Shown: one piece after another, positions 6,597-14,848 of the stretch
Numbering within the stretch: the stretch's first letter is position 1
How the letters are laid out: the number at the start of each line of letters is the position of its first letter
Source of the DNA: GWB1-54-5 sp035290085
GTDB taxonomy: Bacteria > Patescibacteriota > Gracilibacteria > Peribacterales > Peribacteraceae
DNA: 33,411 bases
Assembly (NCBI GenBank): GCA_035290085.1
Contig: DATDVK010000110.1
Span: 1-33,411, forward strand
Direction of reading: 5' to 3'
Program-made: the position numbers and the translations under genes
The notes under the pieces: generated by a model
Told to the model about the DNA's origin: nothing
Database searches by the model: none
What the model saw: only the letters and a program-made list of their open reading frames with translations

Positions 6597-7298
6597 TTAC
6601 AACGTGGGTAATCGGTGATTCTGCAGTTGGTCCCGCAGGGCACGGTACCCTGGCAGAGCCTCTTCCACGAGGCTCCAGTAGGCCGGGGAATGATCTGCAT
6701 GCTTTCGGTGTGCGAGTTCGTGGATGACAATGTAGCGGAGCAGGGAGGGTGGCACGCAGAGCAGTGCTGCATTCAGCATGATGATTCCCCGCGGGGAGCA
6801 GCTGCCCCACTGCGAGGAGGCGAACCGCAGCCGCACACATTGTATGTGTATGCCGAGCGTCTGCTCATTCGCCCTCTCCACGAACCGGCACAAGCGGTTG
6901 CTCTCCCTCTCTGCGATGATGTTCCAGAGAAACCGGTGCAGTGCAGCGCGCCGCGTACGAGGACCCACAGAAACGATCCATCCTTTCCTTGTGCGCGTTG
7001 CAGAGAGTTTCGTGCCTGCTCGAAGCACAATCTCATATCTTTTTCCATTCGCAAGTTCTATGACATCTCTCTGCTTTCCACTGAGCAAGCCTTTGAACGG
7101 ATGAATGTACACAATATGTTTTTCCTCTCTGAGGAGCTGCTTTGTCATCCTATCGAGCAGGTCTTCCACATGTTTGCGCTCTTCTGTTTTTGAGAGGTTC
7201 CGTGCGAGGCGAATGATGATCGTGTCTTCCCGAAACACCGCGCGCGAGTGTTTGTTGCAGGTCCTTTCCACTCGGTGCGGATAGAGGTTCTTCGCCAT
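6597..7298 (-). CDS. YgjP-like (DUF45) zinc metallopeptidase
   Basis: A putative cytosolic metal-dependent protease of the M48-like YgjP/SprT-related group. Over 233 residues it has SSQWGSC at 161-167, the counterpart of the family motif (S-R/Q-W-G-S-C), then HELAH at 193-197 and a downstream His203 in ADHSP as the third zinc ligand. The N-terminal half is the usual less conserved beta-rich part. ATG 7298 is 11 nt downstream of a TATACT box. A small stem (AAGGCG 6568-6573 with CGCCTT 6583-6588) follows the stop on this strand. Physiological substrate is unknown for the family. Confidence 0.85.
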   Translation of the reverse strand: MAKNLYPHRVERTCNKHSRAVFREDTIIIRLARNLSKTEERKHVEDLLDRMTKQLLREEKHIVYIHPFKGLLSGKQRDVIELANGKRYEIVLRAGTKLSATRTRKGWIVSVGPRTRRAALHRFLWNIIAERESNRLCRFVERANEQTLGIHIQCVRLRFASSQWGSCSPRGIIMLNAALLCVPPSLLRYIVIHELAHRKHADHSPAYWSLVEEALPGYRALRDQLQNHRLPTL

Positions 7299-7309
7299 AG
7301 AGGCGAGTA

Positions 7310-7315
7310 AGTATA
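7310..7315 (-). promoter_or_regulatory. -10 box of the YgjP-like gene
   Basis: On the minus strand TATACT (7315 to 7310) lies 11 nt before the ATG, with CGGACA about 18 bp upstream as a -35. The leader would be only a few nucleotides. Confidence 0.5.
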
Positions 7316-7442
7316 GAACAGGAGGAAGCGGGTTGTCCGGATACTTGCATGTTTATGTAAATGTGTTTATGTAATATACAAGAAAGCTTCTTTTGGCTTT
7401 CTGAAGCCTAAAATGTCTACTCGATAAGTATCGCATTTCCCC

Positions 7443-8342
7443 TCATGAGTTTTTCCACCGTCTCCTCGGGGAGAGCTCCTCCCGGTTCTCCTGTGGCTCC
7501 TCGGGTGGAGGAGGATTCTCAAACAATTGCTGGAGCCTGTGTGCTTCCCTGAGGAGGTCTGTACAGGTCTGCAGGTGTGCCAGGGATTTCCCCAGAGCGG
7601 CATTGGCATCCTCGAATCCTTCTATGGTGCTCAGTCCCATCAGCTGGGTTTCTCCTTCCTCAAAGCAGGTGAATGCTTCAGAGGTTTTCTCGAACGCTTC
7701 CGGTCCGAGTTCCGTGTTCTGTGTTATGAGGAAGAGCTGGTGCAGGAGGTGTGCCACCCACGTGAGGGAGCGGTCAGCTTCTACACGGAGCTCTGCGAGG
7801 AGGGCGGGAACTCTGTAGGCACTATGAAGGTTTTTCTTCGCTTCTATGAGATCTTCTCTGCTCGTGAAGACGTCATTTTCCACTCCCTTGAGCAGCGCGT
7901 CGAGCGCCGAGAGGAATGCATCCTCTGCGAGGAGCGCCTGATCCCGCAGCACGCTTGATATGCCGGGGATACTCTCCATGTACTGGCGCTTCTTCTCGTG
8001 CAGTTCGCGGTCCAGCACCAGTTCTCTCTGGTGGCAGTGGAGGAGCGTGGAGAACTGCGCGTCGCGGTTCGCTCGCCGCAGATCCTCCCGGCACCTCTCA
8101 CGGTTCGCCAGAAGATCCTCTGTGTTTTTTTTCTGGAAGCTGTAGAACAATTCCACACCTCTGCGTGTCTGCAGCATGATGATGCGGAAACCTTCTGCAC
8201 GGTCGAATCTCCTTTGCCAAACCTCTTCCTCAGCGGTGGGTGGTTCCTGCAGCGCAGGCTCCGCTGTTTCCTGCGCGTACGCTGCAGCTGAGAAGCTGAG
8301 GAAGGTACAGAGGGTAACAGTGGTGAGGTGAAAACGATTCAT
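7443..8342 (-). CDS. Secreted alpha-helical protein of unknown function
   Basis: I do not recognise the family. From ATG 8342 the protein has 299 residues and a good signal peptide (MNRFHLTTVTLC..., cleavage likely after AAAYA). The mature part is rich in Glu, Leu, Arg and Gln with long predicted helices, two cysteines early (REDLRRANRDAQFSTLLHC region) and a Pro/Glu-rich tail. An in-frame GTG lies upstream at 8363 but inside a TAGAGT -10 box (8362-8367, extended TGGTAGAGT), so 8342 is preferred. It follows the glucan operon by 43 bp on the same strand but has its own promoter. It resembles the other exported helical proteins here only in general character. Confidence 0.7.
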   Translation of the reverse strand: MNRFHLTTVTLCTFLSFSAAAYAQETAEPALQEPPTAEEEVWQRRFDRAEGFRIIMLQTRRGVELFYSFQKKNTEDLLANRERCREDLRRANRDAQFSTLLHCHQRELVLDRELHEKKRQYMESIPGISSVLRDQALLAEDAFLSALDALLKGVENDVFTSREDLIEAKKNLHSAYRVPALLAELRVEADRSLTWVAHLLHQLFLITQNTELGPEAFEKTSEAFTCFEEGETQLMGLSTIEGFEDANAALGKSLAHLQTCTDLLREAHRLQQLFENPPPPEEPQENREELSPRRRWKNS

Positions 8343-8385
8343 GGAGGAGAAGGGTAGCGGCACTCTACCATAGGATACTTCTGTC

Positions 8386-10458
8386 TCATCTTGTGTCCTT
8401 TACATCATAGTTTCCTTTGAGGATCTCCTTCTCTTTCTCGACGAAATCAAGGACAGTCTCCACGAATGTCGCATGACTCCATGTGAGAGGGGCAACGGAG
8501 AGAGGTTCTCCTGTGAGCGGGTTGAGCTGTTCGGCGAGTACGCCTGCCGGCGATGCGGAGCGGACGACCCAATCGAGCATGGCACGGGCTTTCTCCAGGT
8601 CTGCGATAGTCTGTGCCCGCCGTATGTACCACTGTGCATCCCAGAGTGTGGTAATAATCCACGGGTTTCCGGGTATGTCTTCCCTTGGTTCTGTGACGGA
8701 GTGATAGAGGTCCCCGGGGTATCGCGCGAGTCCTCCTATCGCTGTCCGTACTGTGAGAGCCTCTTCCAGCTGCTGCATGGTGGAGATGGACCGCGGGTCT
8801 TCCGGCGAGAGAACGTCGAGCTTCCAGATCACGGCCATGCTCGCATCGGGTGTGGGGTCTCTGTCCGTTGTCTGCCCGTTCTTCCGCTTGATCTTCTTGA
8901 GAAATCTTCCCAGCTTCTCATCATACAGATGGAAGAGGAGGGCCTGCTTCATTTCGTCTGCTGCGGTCTGGTACCGTTCCGAGTGCGTGTAGTGCCCGAG
9001 GATGTGGCAGATCCGGGCGGCTGCGTGCAGACCGGCGATCGTGCATGCCGTGGTGTATGTGAATACGCCCTTGTGCTCTTCCCATGGGTCGTAGCTCTGG
9101 AGCGGCAGTCCTGTTTCCGGTTCGCGGAAGTCACAGAGGAACTGTGCAGCCTTTTTCACGAGTTCCTCGTACATTTTCTGGAGGAATTCGAAGTCCTTCT
9201 CCCGCTCAAAGTGGTGCCAGAGCGCGTAGAGGACCAGGGCCGTTTCATCTTCCTGAATTGGCAGCTGCGCTTCTCCGTCACGGAACCACGGGTGCCAGGA
9301 GGATCCGTACGAACCATCCGGGTTGTACTTATGCAGCATGTAACCATCCGGCTGCTGAATGCGGCAGCAGAATTCGAAGAAACGCCGAGAAACTTCCATG
9401 AACCCCGCCTTATCGAGTGCGAGAGAAACAAACGCACCATCGCGCGGCCAGACGTATGTGTAGGTATCTTTGTTGAACATCATGATGTCCGCGTCAGCTG
9501 CGGCCATGATTCCTCCGTTGTTGTCGGAGTGCATGCGTATGAGCAGGAGGCTGCGTTTGTAGAGATCAATGATGCCGGGGCTGAGTGAGCCGAATGTTCT
9601 GTGCGTTTTGTTCACCCAGCTCTTCCAGTAGTTGTGGCAGTTGCGCTTCATGCGCTCCGGCGTCTCTTCCAGTATGAACTGCTGCAGCTCCACCACTTCC
9701 TCGAGGTTTTTCCCGAAACAGACCCAGAGGTGCAGCTCAGTTTCTTTCTCCGGTGACACTTCGCAATGGATGGAAACAGTGGAGTCCACGGATCCCTGGT
9801 CGATTGTCGTTCCTGCAAGTTTGCCGTCTTCCGCATCCTTCCAGGTTCCCACATATCCCTGATATTCGGATTTGCCAATGCTGTACTCGTTGATGCCGCA
9901 ACTCTGGATCTTTGTTTTGCTATGGAGGACAGACTTATATGCCTCCACGCTTTTCTCTCTCCGGCATGCAATGGGGTCCGATGTCTGCCCGCCGACCAGA
10001 AAGTACCGTTTCAGGCGGTAGTGGATGACGGTGTTTGTGTATGGCTCGTAGAATGCGGTGTCCTTCTGCTTGTCTCCGTAGATGTGGAAGTCGTGATGGA
10101 AGTAGAATCGCACTTCTTTCTTCTTCCCGTCCGTGCTCACCACCTTGAACTCACGCATGAGGATGTTGTACACCGGGTGCACGTAGTCTTCCGCGGTGAT
10201 CATGAGACCGAGCTTCTTGTTCCTGAGGAGCGAATGCCCGACGAGTGTCTCCGGCTTGTAGTTGGGCTGGATGTCCCAGTCATCGTCTTCAAACCAGGAG
10301 AATCCCAAATCCTCTACCCACACGCCCACGCGGTGCACGTCTCCGTAGGCAGTGTGGTCCTCCATTCCCACGTAGGGGTAGTATAAATCGCGCATTTGAA
10401 GGTTATTGTCGAATGTCGCGAGGAGGGAGCCGTTTCCGAGGATGATGGAGCGCGGCAT
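8386..10458 (-). CDS. Glycoside hydrolase family 15 (glucoamylase-like)
   Basis: Probably releases glucose from the non-reducing ends of alpha-glucans, maltodextrins or trehalose. The 690-residue protein has the bacterial/archaeal GH15 layout: an N-terminal beta-sandwich (ILGNGSLLATFDNN, then LRDLYYPYVG-like text) and a C-terminal (alpha/alpha)6 barrel with YTYVWPRDGAF, GYMLHKYNPDGS, QEDETALVLYALW, a DPWEEH motif near residue 457 (expected general acid) and LAEQLNPLTG near 642 (expected base). No signal peptide, so it acts in the cytoplasm on internal glucan. It is the third gene of the GT4-GH57-GH15 operon, 6 bp after GH57. Confidence 0.93.
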   Translation of the reverse strand: MPRSIILGNGSLLATFDNNLQMRDLYYPYVGMEDHTAYGDVHRVGVWVEDLGFSWFEDDDWDIQPNYKPETLVGHSLLRNKKLGLMITAEDYVHPVYNILMREFKVVSTDGKKKEVRFYFHHDFHIYGDKQKDTAFYEPYTNTVIHYRLKRYFLVGGQTSDPIACRREKSVEAYKSVLHSKTKIQSCGINEYSIGKSEYQGYVGTWKDAEDGKLAGTTIDQGSVDSTVSIHCEVSPEKETELHLWVCFGKNLEEVVELQQFILEETPERMKRNCHNYWKSWVNKTHRTFGSLSPGIIDLYKRSLLLIRMHSDNNGGIMAAADADIMMFNKDTYTYVWPRDGAFVSLALDKAGFMEVSRRFFEFCCRIQQPDGYMLHKYNPDGSYGSSWHPWFRDGEAQLPIQEDETALVLYALWHHFEREKDFEFLQKMYEELVKKAAQFLCDFREPETGLPLQSYDPWEEHKGVFTYTTACTIAGLHAAARICHILGHYTHSERYQTAADEMKQALLFHLYDEKLGRFLKKIKRKNGQTTDRDPTPDASMAVIWKLDVLSPEDPRSISTMQQLEEALTVRTAIGGLARYPGDLYHSVTEPREDIPGNPWIITTLWDAQWYIRRAQTIADLEKARAMLDWVVRSASPAGVLAEQLNPLTGEPLSVAPLTWSHATFVETVLDFVEKEKEILKGNYDVKDTR

Positions 10459-10464
10459 AGGCGG

Positions 10465-11823
10465 TTACAGGTGGAGCCGGGAACGCAAATCGCAGAGCGC
10501 ATGGCTGAAGCGCCGGTAAGCTTCGTATGGCGATTCATACGGACTGAAGTACTTGTGCACGTCTCCGTCGTTCCAGTACTTCGTGCACATGTAGTAGAAG
10601 TGGTCGGAGGTCTGGAGCAGTCGCCAGGCGCGGATGAGCTGTTCATTCCCACTCGCTTTCACTTGCTTCTCCAGTTCGTAGAGCGCCTGCAGTGCAGCCG
10701 ACTGGATCTGGTTTCCGTTCCATGCGGAGAGATCTCTCTCCGTGTCTGCCCAGGAGATGGAGAGGTGTGCGTCGAATGTCTTCTCCTGGAGTTCCAAAGG
10801 GGACTGCACAGTTCCGGGTCTCTTCCAGAGTGCGGAGAGTGCGGCAAGAATGGATGCCGCTTCCTTTTTCAGGTGTTCTTGCTCTGCCGGCTCTCGTGTT
10901 TTCTTCTCCCAGTCGTCGAGGACCTGCGATGGCGTGAGTGCCCGTATACCCCGGTCCTGCCAGAGTTCGGGGAGTTTGCGCAGGAACTCGAATATTCCTG
11001 TGTCTTTCCACTGGTGTTCACCGAACGTTTCATAATCCATGAAGAGGTTGATGTTGTGGCCTCCTGAACCGATGACCCAGTCCGTGAATGTTTCTGCTCT
11101 GAGCGGGAATCCAATCCAGCTTCTGTCTGAGAAGCGGAATGCCACGTCGTCACTCAGTTTGTAGTTCTTTAGAAGGACGAGGATCTTCTTCGGAGGGTAC
11201 ACTCCGGGGAAGAATTGCTTGATGACATTCCAGTATTTGTCTTCCGGGAGGAAGAACTCCGGCGGAGCGTACGGCTCGTTGGGGCTGCGCCCCTGCAGGA
11301 TATGGTCTGCGCCCTCTGCCAGGGTGCCGCGGAATCCCATCATACGGGCAGTGTGGGCGATTTCGTTGTTGAAGATGAGCTCTGTATTGCGGAAGATCTG
11401 TGGTTTCTGTCCGAAGAGTTCCTCTATTTTTCTGACGTGCATGGCCACCTGTTCGCAGAACTCCGGAATGGAGTGGATGGCACTCAGGGAGTGGTAGTAC
11501 GTTTCGGCGAGGAATTCCACTTTCCCGGTTGCTGCGAGCTTCTTGAATGAATCGAACACGTCGTGCCCGTACTCATTGCACTGTTCGAGGAACACGCCTG
11601 AGAGGGAGTAGGAGACATGGAATTCCGGATACTTTTTCAGGAGTTCCAGCATGAGGGCATTTGCCGGGAGGTAGCATTTCTCCGCGACTTTCCGGAACAC
11701 ATCGTGATTCTTCTGCCAGTCGAAGTATTCGCTCCCGTGGCCGATATCTGTGATACGGAGATCCCTGAGCCGGTAGGGTTGATGCACCTGAAAATAAAAG
11801 CAGATATTGGGGGTGGTGTTCAT
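10465..11823 (-). CDS. Glycoside hydrolase family 57 (alpha-amylase or branching-type)
   Basis: Acts on alpha-1,4-glucans. The 452-residue protein starts with the family's first conserved region FYFQVHQPYR (residues 9-18), has RNTELIFNN with Glu148 as the likely nucleophile, and FMDYETFGEHQ with Asp263 as the likely acid/base. Length fits GH57 alpha-amylase or amylopullulanase-type catalytic cores; branching enzymes in the family are usually longer. No signal peptide, so cytoplasmic. It lies 4 bp after the GT4 gene and 6 bp before GH15, which supports one polycistronic mRNA for glycogen or maltodextrin turnover. Confidence 0.93.
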   Translation of the reverse strand: MNTTPNICFYFQVHQPYRLRDLRITDIGHGSEYFDWQKNHDVFRKVAEKCYLPANALMLELLKKYPEFHVSYSLSGVFLEQCNEYGHDVFDSFKKLAATGKVEFLAETYYHSLSAIHSIPEFCEQVAMHVRKIEELFGQKPQIFRNTELIFNNEIAHTARMMGFRGTLAEGADHILQGRSPNEPYAPPEFFLPEDKYWNVIKQFFPGVYPPKKILVLLKNYKLSDDVAFRFSDRSWIGFPLRAETFTDWVIGSGGHNINLFMDYETFGEHQWKDTGIFEFLRKLPELWQDRGIRALTPSQVLDDWEKKTREPAEQEHLKKEAASILAALSALWKRPGTVQSPLELQEKTFDAHLSISWADTERDLSAWNGNQIQSAALQALYELEKQVKASGNEQLIRAWRLLQTSDHFYYMCTKYWNDGDVHKYFSPYESPYEAYRRFSHALCDLRSRLHL

Positions 11824-11827
11824 AGAG

Positions 11828-13045
11828 TTAGGAGTGGAGTATCTGTTGGTAGAGGGAGCGCACGGCCATTGCCTGGTGTTCCCAGGTCAGCCGGTCAAGT
11901 ACGCGCGAGGCTTCGGAGCGCAGCTGCCATGCGAGAGGGTCTTCGCGCAGGAGCGTGAGGACGCAGTCGGCCATCTTCGCCGTATCCCAGAAATCCACTT
12001 TGAATGCGTGGCCGATGACTTCACTCACGCCTGACTGCTTGGAGATGATGACGGGAGTTCCCTGCGCTATCGCCTCGAGGGCCACGAGTCCGAACGGTTC
12101 CGAGAGCGAAGGCATGACAAAGCAGTCTGCCTGTGCAAAGAGTACCTGCGCTTCGTCGTTGCTCACTTTCCCCGCGAAGATGATGTTGTTCTTCAGCCCT
12201 AGTTGCAGCGAGTGCTCAATGAGTTCCCCCAGCATGCCGCCGTCCCCTGCGACTACGAACTCAACATCCGGCCGGATACCGTGCACTGCGGAGGCCATTT
12301 CCAGGAATTGGTGCGGGCCCTTCTGCAGGGTCAGGCGTCCGAGGAAGAGCACCATCGGTGGGTGATTTTTCCTGTACTCCGAGTGGATGACTTCCGGATT
12401 GATGTCTCTTGTGATGTTGTTCCCGTTATGGACAACGGTGATTTTCTCCGCAGGGATTCCGTAGTGGGACACGAGGATCTGCTTGGTGTAATTGCTCACA
12501 GCAATGATTTTGTCCGCCTGTTCAAATCCCCACCTCTCCCGCTCGTAGATCCACTGGTTCGGGCTGAAGTGCGTGCGGTCAAGCTCTGTGGCGTGGATGT
12601 GTGCGACCAGGGGTTTGCGGTGGTAGCGCGCTGCCCTCACTCCTGCTTCATACGTCATCCAGTCGTGGCAGTGCACGATGTCCGGGCGGACGTCTTTTGT
12701 CATTTCCACGCTTGCTGCCGAGTAGTTGGCTATTGCTTGCCCCAGATCTTCCCCGTAGATTTGCTGCCGCTCTCTCGGTACGCTCTTCACTCTCTGGTAG
12801 TACTGCTGGGCGCTGTCGTACGGAGAAAGCATGCTTGCAATATGCATGTGTTCGAGCATCTCTTCCGTCGGGTAGAGAATATCCAAGTCTCCTTCCCGAT
12901 CGGCATCCGGGTGGGGGAGCACGAGTGTCACTTTTACGCCGTTCTTCATCAGTCCGCGCACGAGTCCTTGGCAGGCAACACCCAATCCGCCGAGATGAAT
13001 GGGGGGGTATTCCCAGCCGAACATGAGTGTATGCAAACGAGACAT
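11828..13045 (-). CDS. GT4 glycosyltransferase, glycogen synthase-like
   Basis: Transfers a sugar from a nucleotide-sugar donor with retention of configuration; by context it probably extends an alpha-glucan. The 405-residue GT-B protein opens with the glycogen-synthase-like GWEYPPIHLGGLG (10-22), has a Rossmann half with PDIVHCHDWM (121-130), VVHNGNN in the linker, FLGRLTLQKGP at 234-244 and the retaining GT4 E-x7-E motif EPFGLVALE (Glu316, Glu324). First gene of an operon with GH57 and GH15. A strong extended -10 promoter with two dyads lies about 40 nt upstream, and the Crp/Fnr gene immediately upstream is a candidate regulator. Confidence 0.92.
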   Translation of the reverse strand: MSRLHTLMFGWEYPPIHLGGLGVACQGLVRGLMKNGVKVTLVLPHPDADREGDLDILYPTEEMLEHMHIASMLSPYDSAQQYYQRVKSVPRERQQIYGEDLGQAIANYSAASVEMTKDVRPDIVHCHDWMTYEAGVRAARYHRKPLVAHIHATELDRTHFSPNQWIYERERWGFEQADKIIAVSNYTKQILVSHYGIPAEKITVVHNGNNITRDINPEVIHSEYRKNHPPMVLFLGRLTLQKGPHQFLEMASAVHGIRPDVEFVVAGDGGMLGELIEHSLQLGLKNNIIFAGKVSNDEAQVLFAQADCFVMPSLSEPFGLVALEAIAQGTPVIISKQSGVSEVIGHAFKVDFWDTAKMADCVLTLLREDPLAWQLRSEASRVLDRLTWEHQAMAVRSLYQQILHS

Positions 13046-13084
13046 GATGGAGTCTGTGTGTGGGTGTTTGTGGGATTTTCTACA

Positions 13085-13120
13085 ATCTTTAGATTATAGC
13101 AGAAAACTGCCATTTTTGGA
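13085..13120 (-). promoter_or_regulatory. Glucan operon promoter with two dyads
   Basis: On the minus strand TGCTATAAT (extended -10, TATAAT at 13098 to 13093) has TTCCAA 17 bp upstream as a weak -35. The dyad GCAGTTTTCTGC (13111 to 13100) fills the spacer, and AATCTAAAGATT (13096 to 13085) covers the -10 to start region. Both are candidate operators. Confidence 0.6.
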
Positions 13121-13129
13121 ATGTGTAAT

Positions 13130-13181
13130 ACCGGTTTGGTGCCACCGATCACCAAGCGCCGGTTTCGGCTGAGGGAAGCCG
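13130..13181. terminator. Paired hairpins between the Crp/Fnr gene and the glucan operon
   Basis: ACCGG (13130-13134) and TTGGTG (13136-13141) pair with CACCAA (13150-13155) and CCGGT (13159-13163); next to it CGGCT (13166-13170) pairs with AGCCG (13177-13181). Together they follow the regulator's stop on the minus strand. No U tract follows, so this may be an attenuator or a factor-dependent terminator. Confidence 0.4.
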
Positions 13182-13189
13182 AGAAGATG

Positions 13190-13876
13190 TCACACAAGTA
13201 CGGCGACAGCTTCCTTCCCTTTCGGCGTGAGGCGGATGTGCTTGTTCCTGGCTTCTATGAGTCCTTCCTGCTCAAGCTTCAGCAGCTGTTTCGTCACGGT
13301 TTCCCGCGTGAGGCCCGTGGCGTTGGCAAGTTTTTCGTGCGTCATTTTTGTGGGTATTCTCAGAATAGGCGGGAGGATGCTCCGTTCCTCCTTTTCGCTG
13401 AAGAGGCGCACGGCGGAGAGAATGCGTTCCTGCGCGCCGAGCAAGGAGAGGAACTTCACCTGTGACTCGTACTCAGAAATCCGTTTGCTGAGCAGCCGCA
13501 GTGCCCGGAGAGCCACTTCCGGTTTCTTCCTGAGGAGTTGCACCATAAAATTCTCCGGCAGTGTGCAGATGAATGATCTCTGCGTGGTTTCCGCGTAGTG
13601 TTTTTCACCTGTCATGAAGCCGATGCTCCCGAAAATGGATCCCGGTTTCAGGATGTCGAGCAACACCTTTTTCCCCTCCGGTGTGGTCTGGTAGATGATC
13701 ACTTCTCCCTCTTTGAGAATGTACATGTCTTCCACCTGTTCCTGCGGAGTGTAGAGGATATAGTGATTGGGGAACTCCCCGTGGTTGATTTTCTGTACGA
13801 TCTCATTGATCTCTTCGTCCGACATAGTGGCGAAGAGCTCCACTTTCTTCAGGTACCAGACGGGAGGGCGGTGCAT
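13190..13876 (-). CDS. Crp/Fnr-family transcriptional regulator
   Basis: A DNA-binding regulator. The 228 residues comprise an N-terminal cyclic-nucleotide-binding-type beta-roll (about 10-125, with DMYILKEGEVIIYQ and KPGSIFGSIGFMTGE), a dimerisation helix (about 126-150) and a C-terminal winged helix with HEKLANATGLTRETVTKQ as the recognition helix region. The classical CRP cAMP-contact motif (RSAxV) is not evident; the corresponding loop reads KHYAETTQRS, so the effector may differ from cAMP or be absent. No FNR-type cysteine cluster. It sits directly upstream of, and on the same strand as, the glucan operon, whose promoter has two dyads. Confidence 0.9.
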   Translation of the reverse strand: MHRPPVWYLKKVELFATMSDEEINEIVQKINHGEFPNHYILYTPQEQVEDMYILKEGEVIIYQTTPEGKKVLLDILKPGSIFGSIGFMTGEKHYAETTQRSFICTLPENFMVQLLRKKPEVALRALRLLSKRISEYESQVKFLSLLGAQERILSAVRLFSEKEERSILPPILRIPTKMTHEKLANATGLTRETVTKQLLKLEQEGLIEARNKHIRLTPKGKEAVAVLV

Positions 13877-13885
13877 GGAATAGAC

Positions 13886-13912
13886 ATTGTATCAATGCCT
13901 CTGTGTTCGGCA
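13886..13912 (-). promoter_or_regulatory. Promoter of the Crp/Fnr-family gene
   Basis: On the minus strand TTGCCG, a 16-bp spacer and TACAAT (13891 to 13886) stand 9 nt before the ATG at 13876, again predicting an almost leaderless mRNA. The gene is thus probably separate from the mevalonate operon that ends 42 bp upstream. Confidence 0.55.
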
Positions 13913-13918
13913 AGAATT

Positions 13919-14848
13919 CTATGACTGTTCTGTGCCGAGAACGTGTCCTTTGAGTGTTTCCAGTACAACATCGAGATCCTCGTTCACAAGAATGTGATCG
14001 AAGAGCTCGCTCCGCTCCTCGAAGAAGTCGAGATCTCTCTCCGCGTTCTTCATGCGGTCCTGGATGTGGCGTTCGGTGTCCCGCCCGCGGCTGCGCAGGC
14101 GGTGCAGGAGCTGTGAGAGCATGGCTCGCCGGCTCCTGCCCGGGGGGAGGAGGCCGAAGGAGAGAATGGATCTTCTCCCGTAGTAGGCACTGAGTCCCTG
14201 CAGCAGGTGCTGCTCGGTAATGACAACGGGAATTTTCCCCTTGTCCCATATTGCCTGGATATCTTTCTCCTGGTAGCCGTACCAGCGTTTCTCGGAATGT
14301 GAGGGGATCTGTGTAGCTGCAATAATCTTCTGCTCCTTCTGCATGCGTGTGAACTCTATGGTGCTCGTGTGGTTGTACTCGCCTTCATCACCTCTCTTCT
14401 TCCTCCGCGTGGTCACGATGGGAACGTTTTCCACGTAGTCGCCCAGCACCGTTGTGAGGAGCCGGCTGACGGTGGATTTGCCCACGCCGGACGGGCCGTA
14501 CAGCGCGACAATGTACCCCGGGAATTCCAGTTTCTGTTCCACCGCGAGAGGCTGGGAAACAGCAAGTTCATAGACGACATCGTAGATGCGCAGCCCCTGC
14601 GCGTTTGTTCTGATCAGCTGCATGCGCGGCAGGACCTTCTGCCCGATGCGGAGGGTGCAGTTTGCCGGGATGCGCATCTGACCCATGACGCGATTTCCAT
14701 CTTTCAGTTCAATGAGGCCAATGATGAACGGGCCTGCACCAAACCCCTCGGAGGGGTGGTTCACTGTTGTGAAAGAGATGATGGTCCCTTCCTGCATCTT
14801 GCGTTTGCATGCAGTTTTTGCCCTGTAGATGACGGAGGGATTAGACAT
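13919..14848 (-). CDS. DUF35 OB-fold protein fused to a guanylate-kinase-like P-loop kinase
   Basis: A two-domain protein of 309 residues. Residues 1-~100 match the OB-fold of DUF35, the scaffold that in archaea bridges thiolase and HMG-CoA synthase (GTIISFTTVNHPSEGF, then GPFIIGLIELKDGNRVMGQ). The usual N-terminal zinc ribbon is missing; only one Cys remains there. Residues ~111-303 are a guanylate-kinase-like domain: P-loop GPSGVGKST (118-126), VTTRRKKRGDEGEYN (145-159), WYGY (189-192), and a lid-like Arg-rich stretch (RLRSRGRDTERHIQDR). The GMP-site residues look altered: YGT/S is YGY and the LxIDxQG segment reads VITEQHLLQG. It overlaps thiolase by 8 nt (ATGTCTAA). I start at 14848 (MSNPSVIYRAK); longer starts fall inside thiolase. 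Confidence 0.85.
   Translation of the reverse strand: MSNPSVIYRAKTACKRKMQEGTIISFTTVNHPSEGFGAGPFIIGLIELKDGNRVMGQMRIPANCTLRIGQKVLPRMQLIRTNAQGLRIYDVVYELAVSQPLAVEQKLEFPGYIVALYGPSGVGKSTVSRLLTTVLGDYVENVPIVTTRRKKRGDEGEYNHTSTIEFTRMQKEQKIIAATQIPSHSEKRWYGYQEKDIQAIWDKGKIPVVITEQHLLQGLSAYYGRRSILSFGLLPPGRSRRAMLSQLLHRLRSRGRDTERHIQDRMKNAERDLDFFEERSELFDHILVNEDLDVVLETLKGHVLGTEQS

Noticed and set aside
8363..8387. Start of the secreted helical protein at GTG 8363
   Set aside because: It lies within an extended -10 box (TGGTAGAGT); ATG 8342 begins a standard signal peptide.
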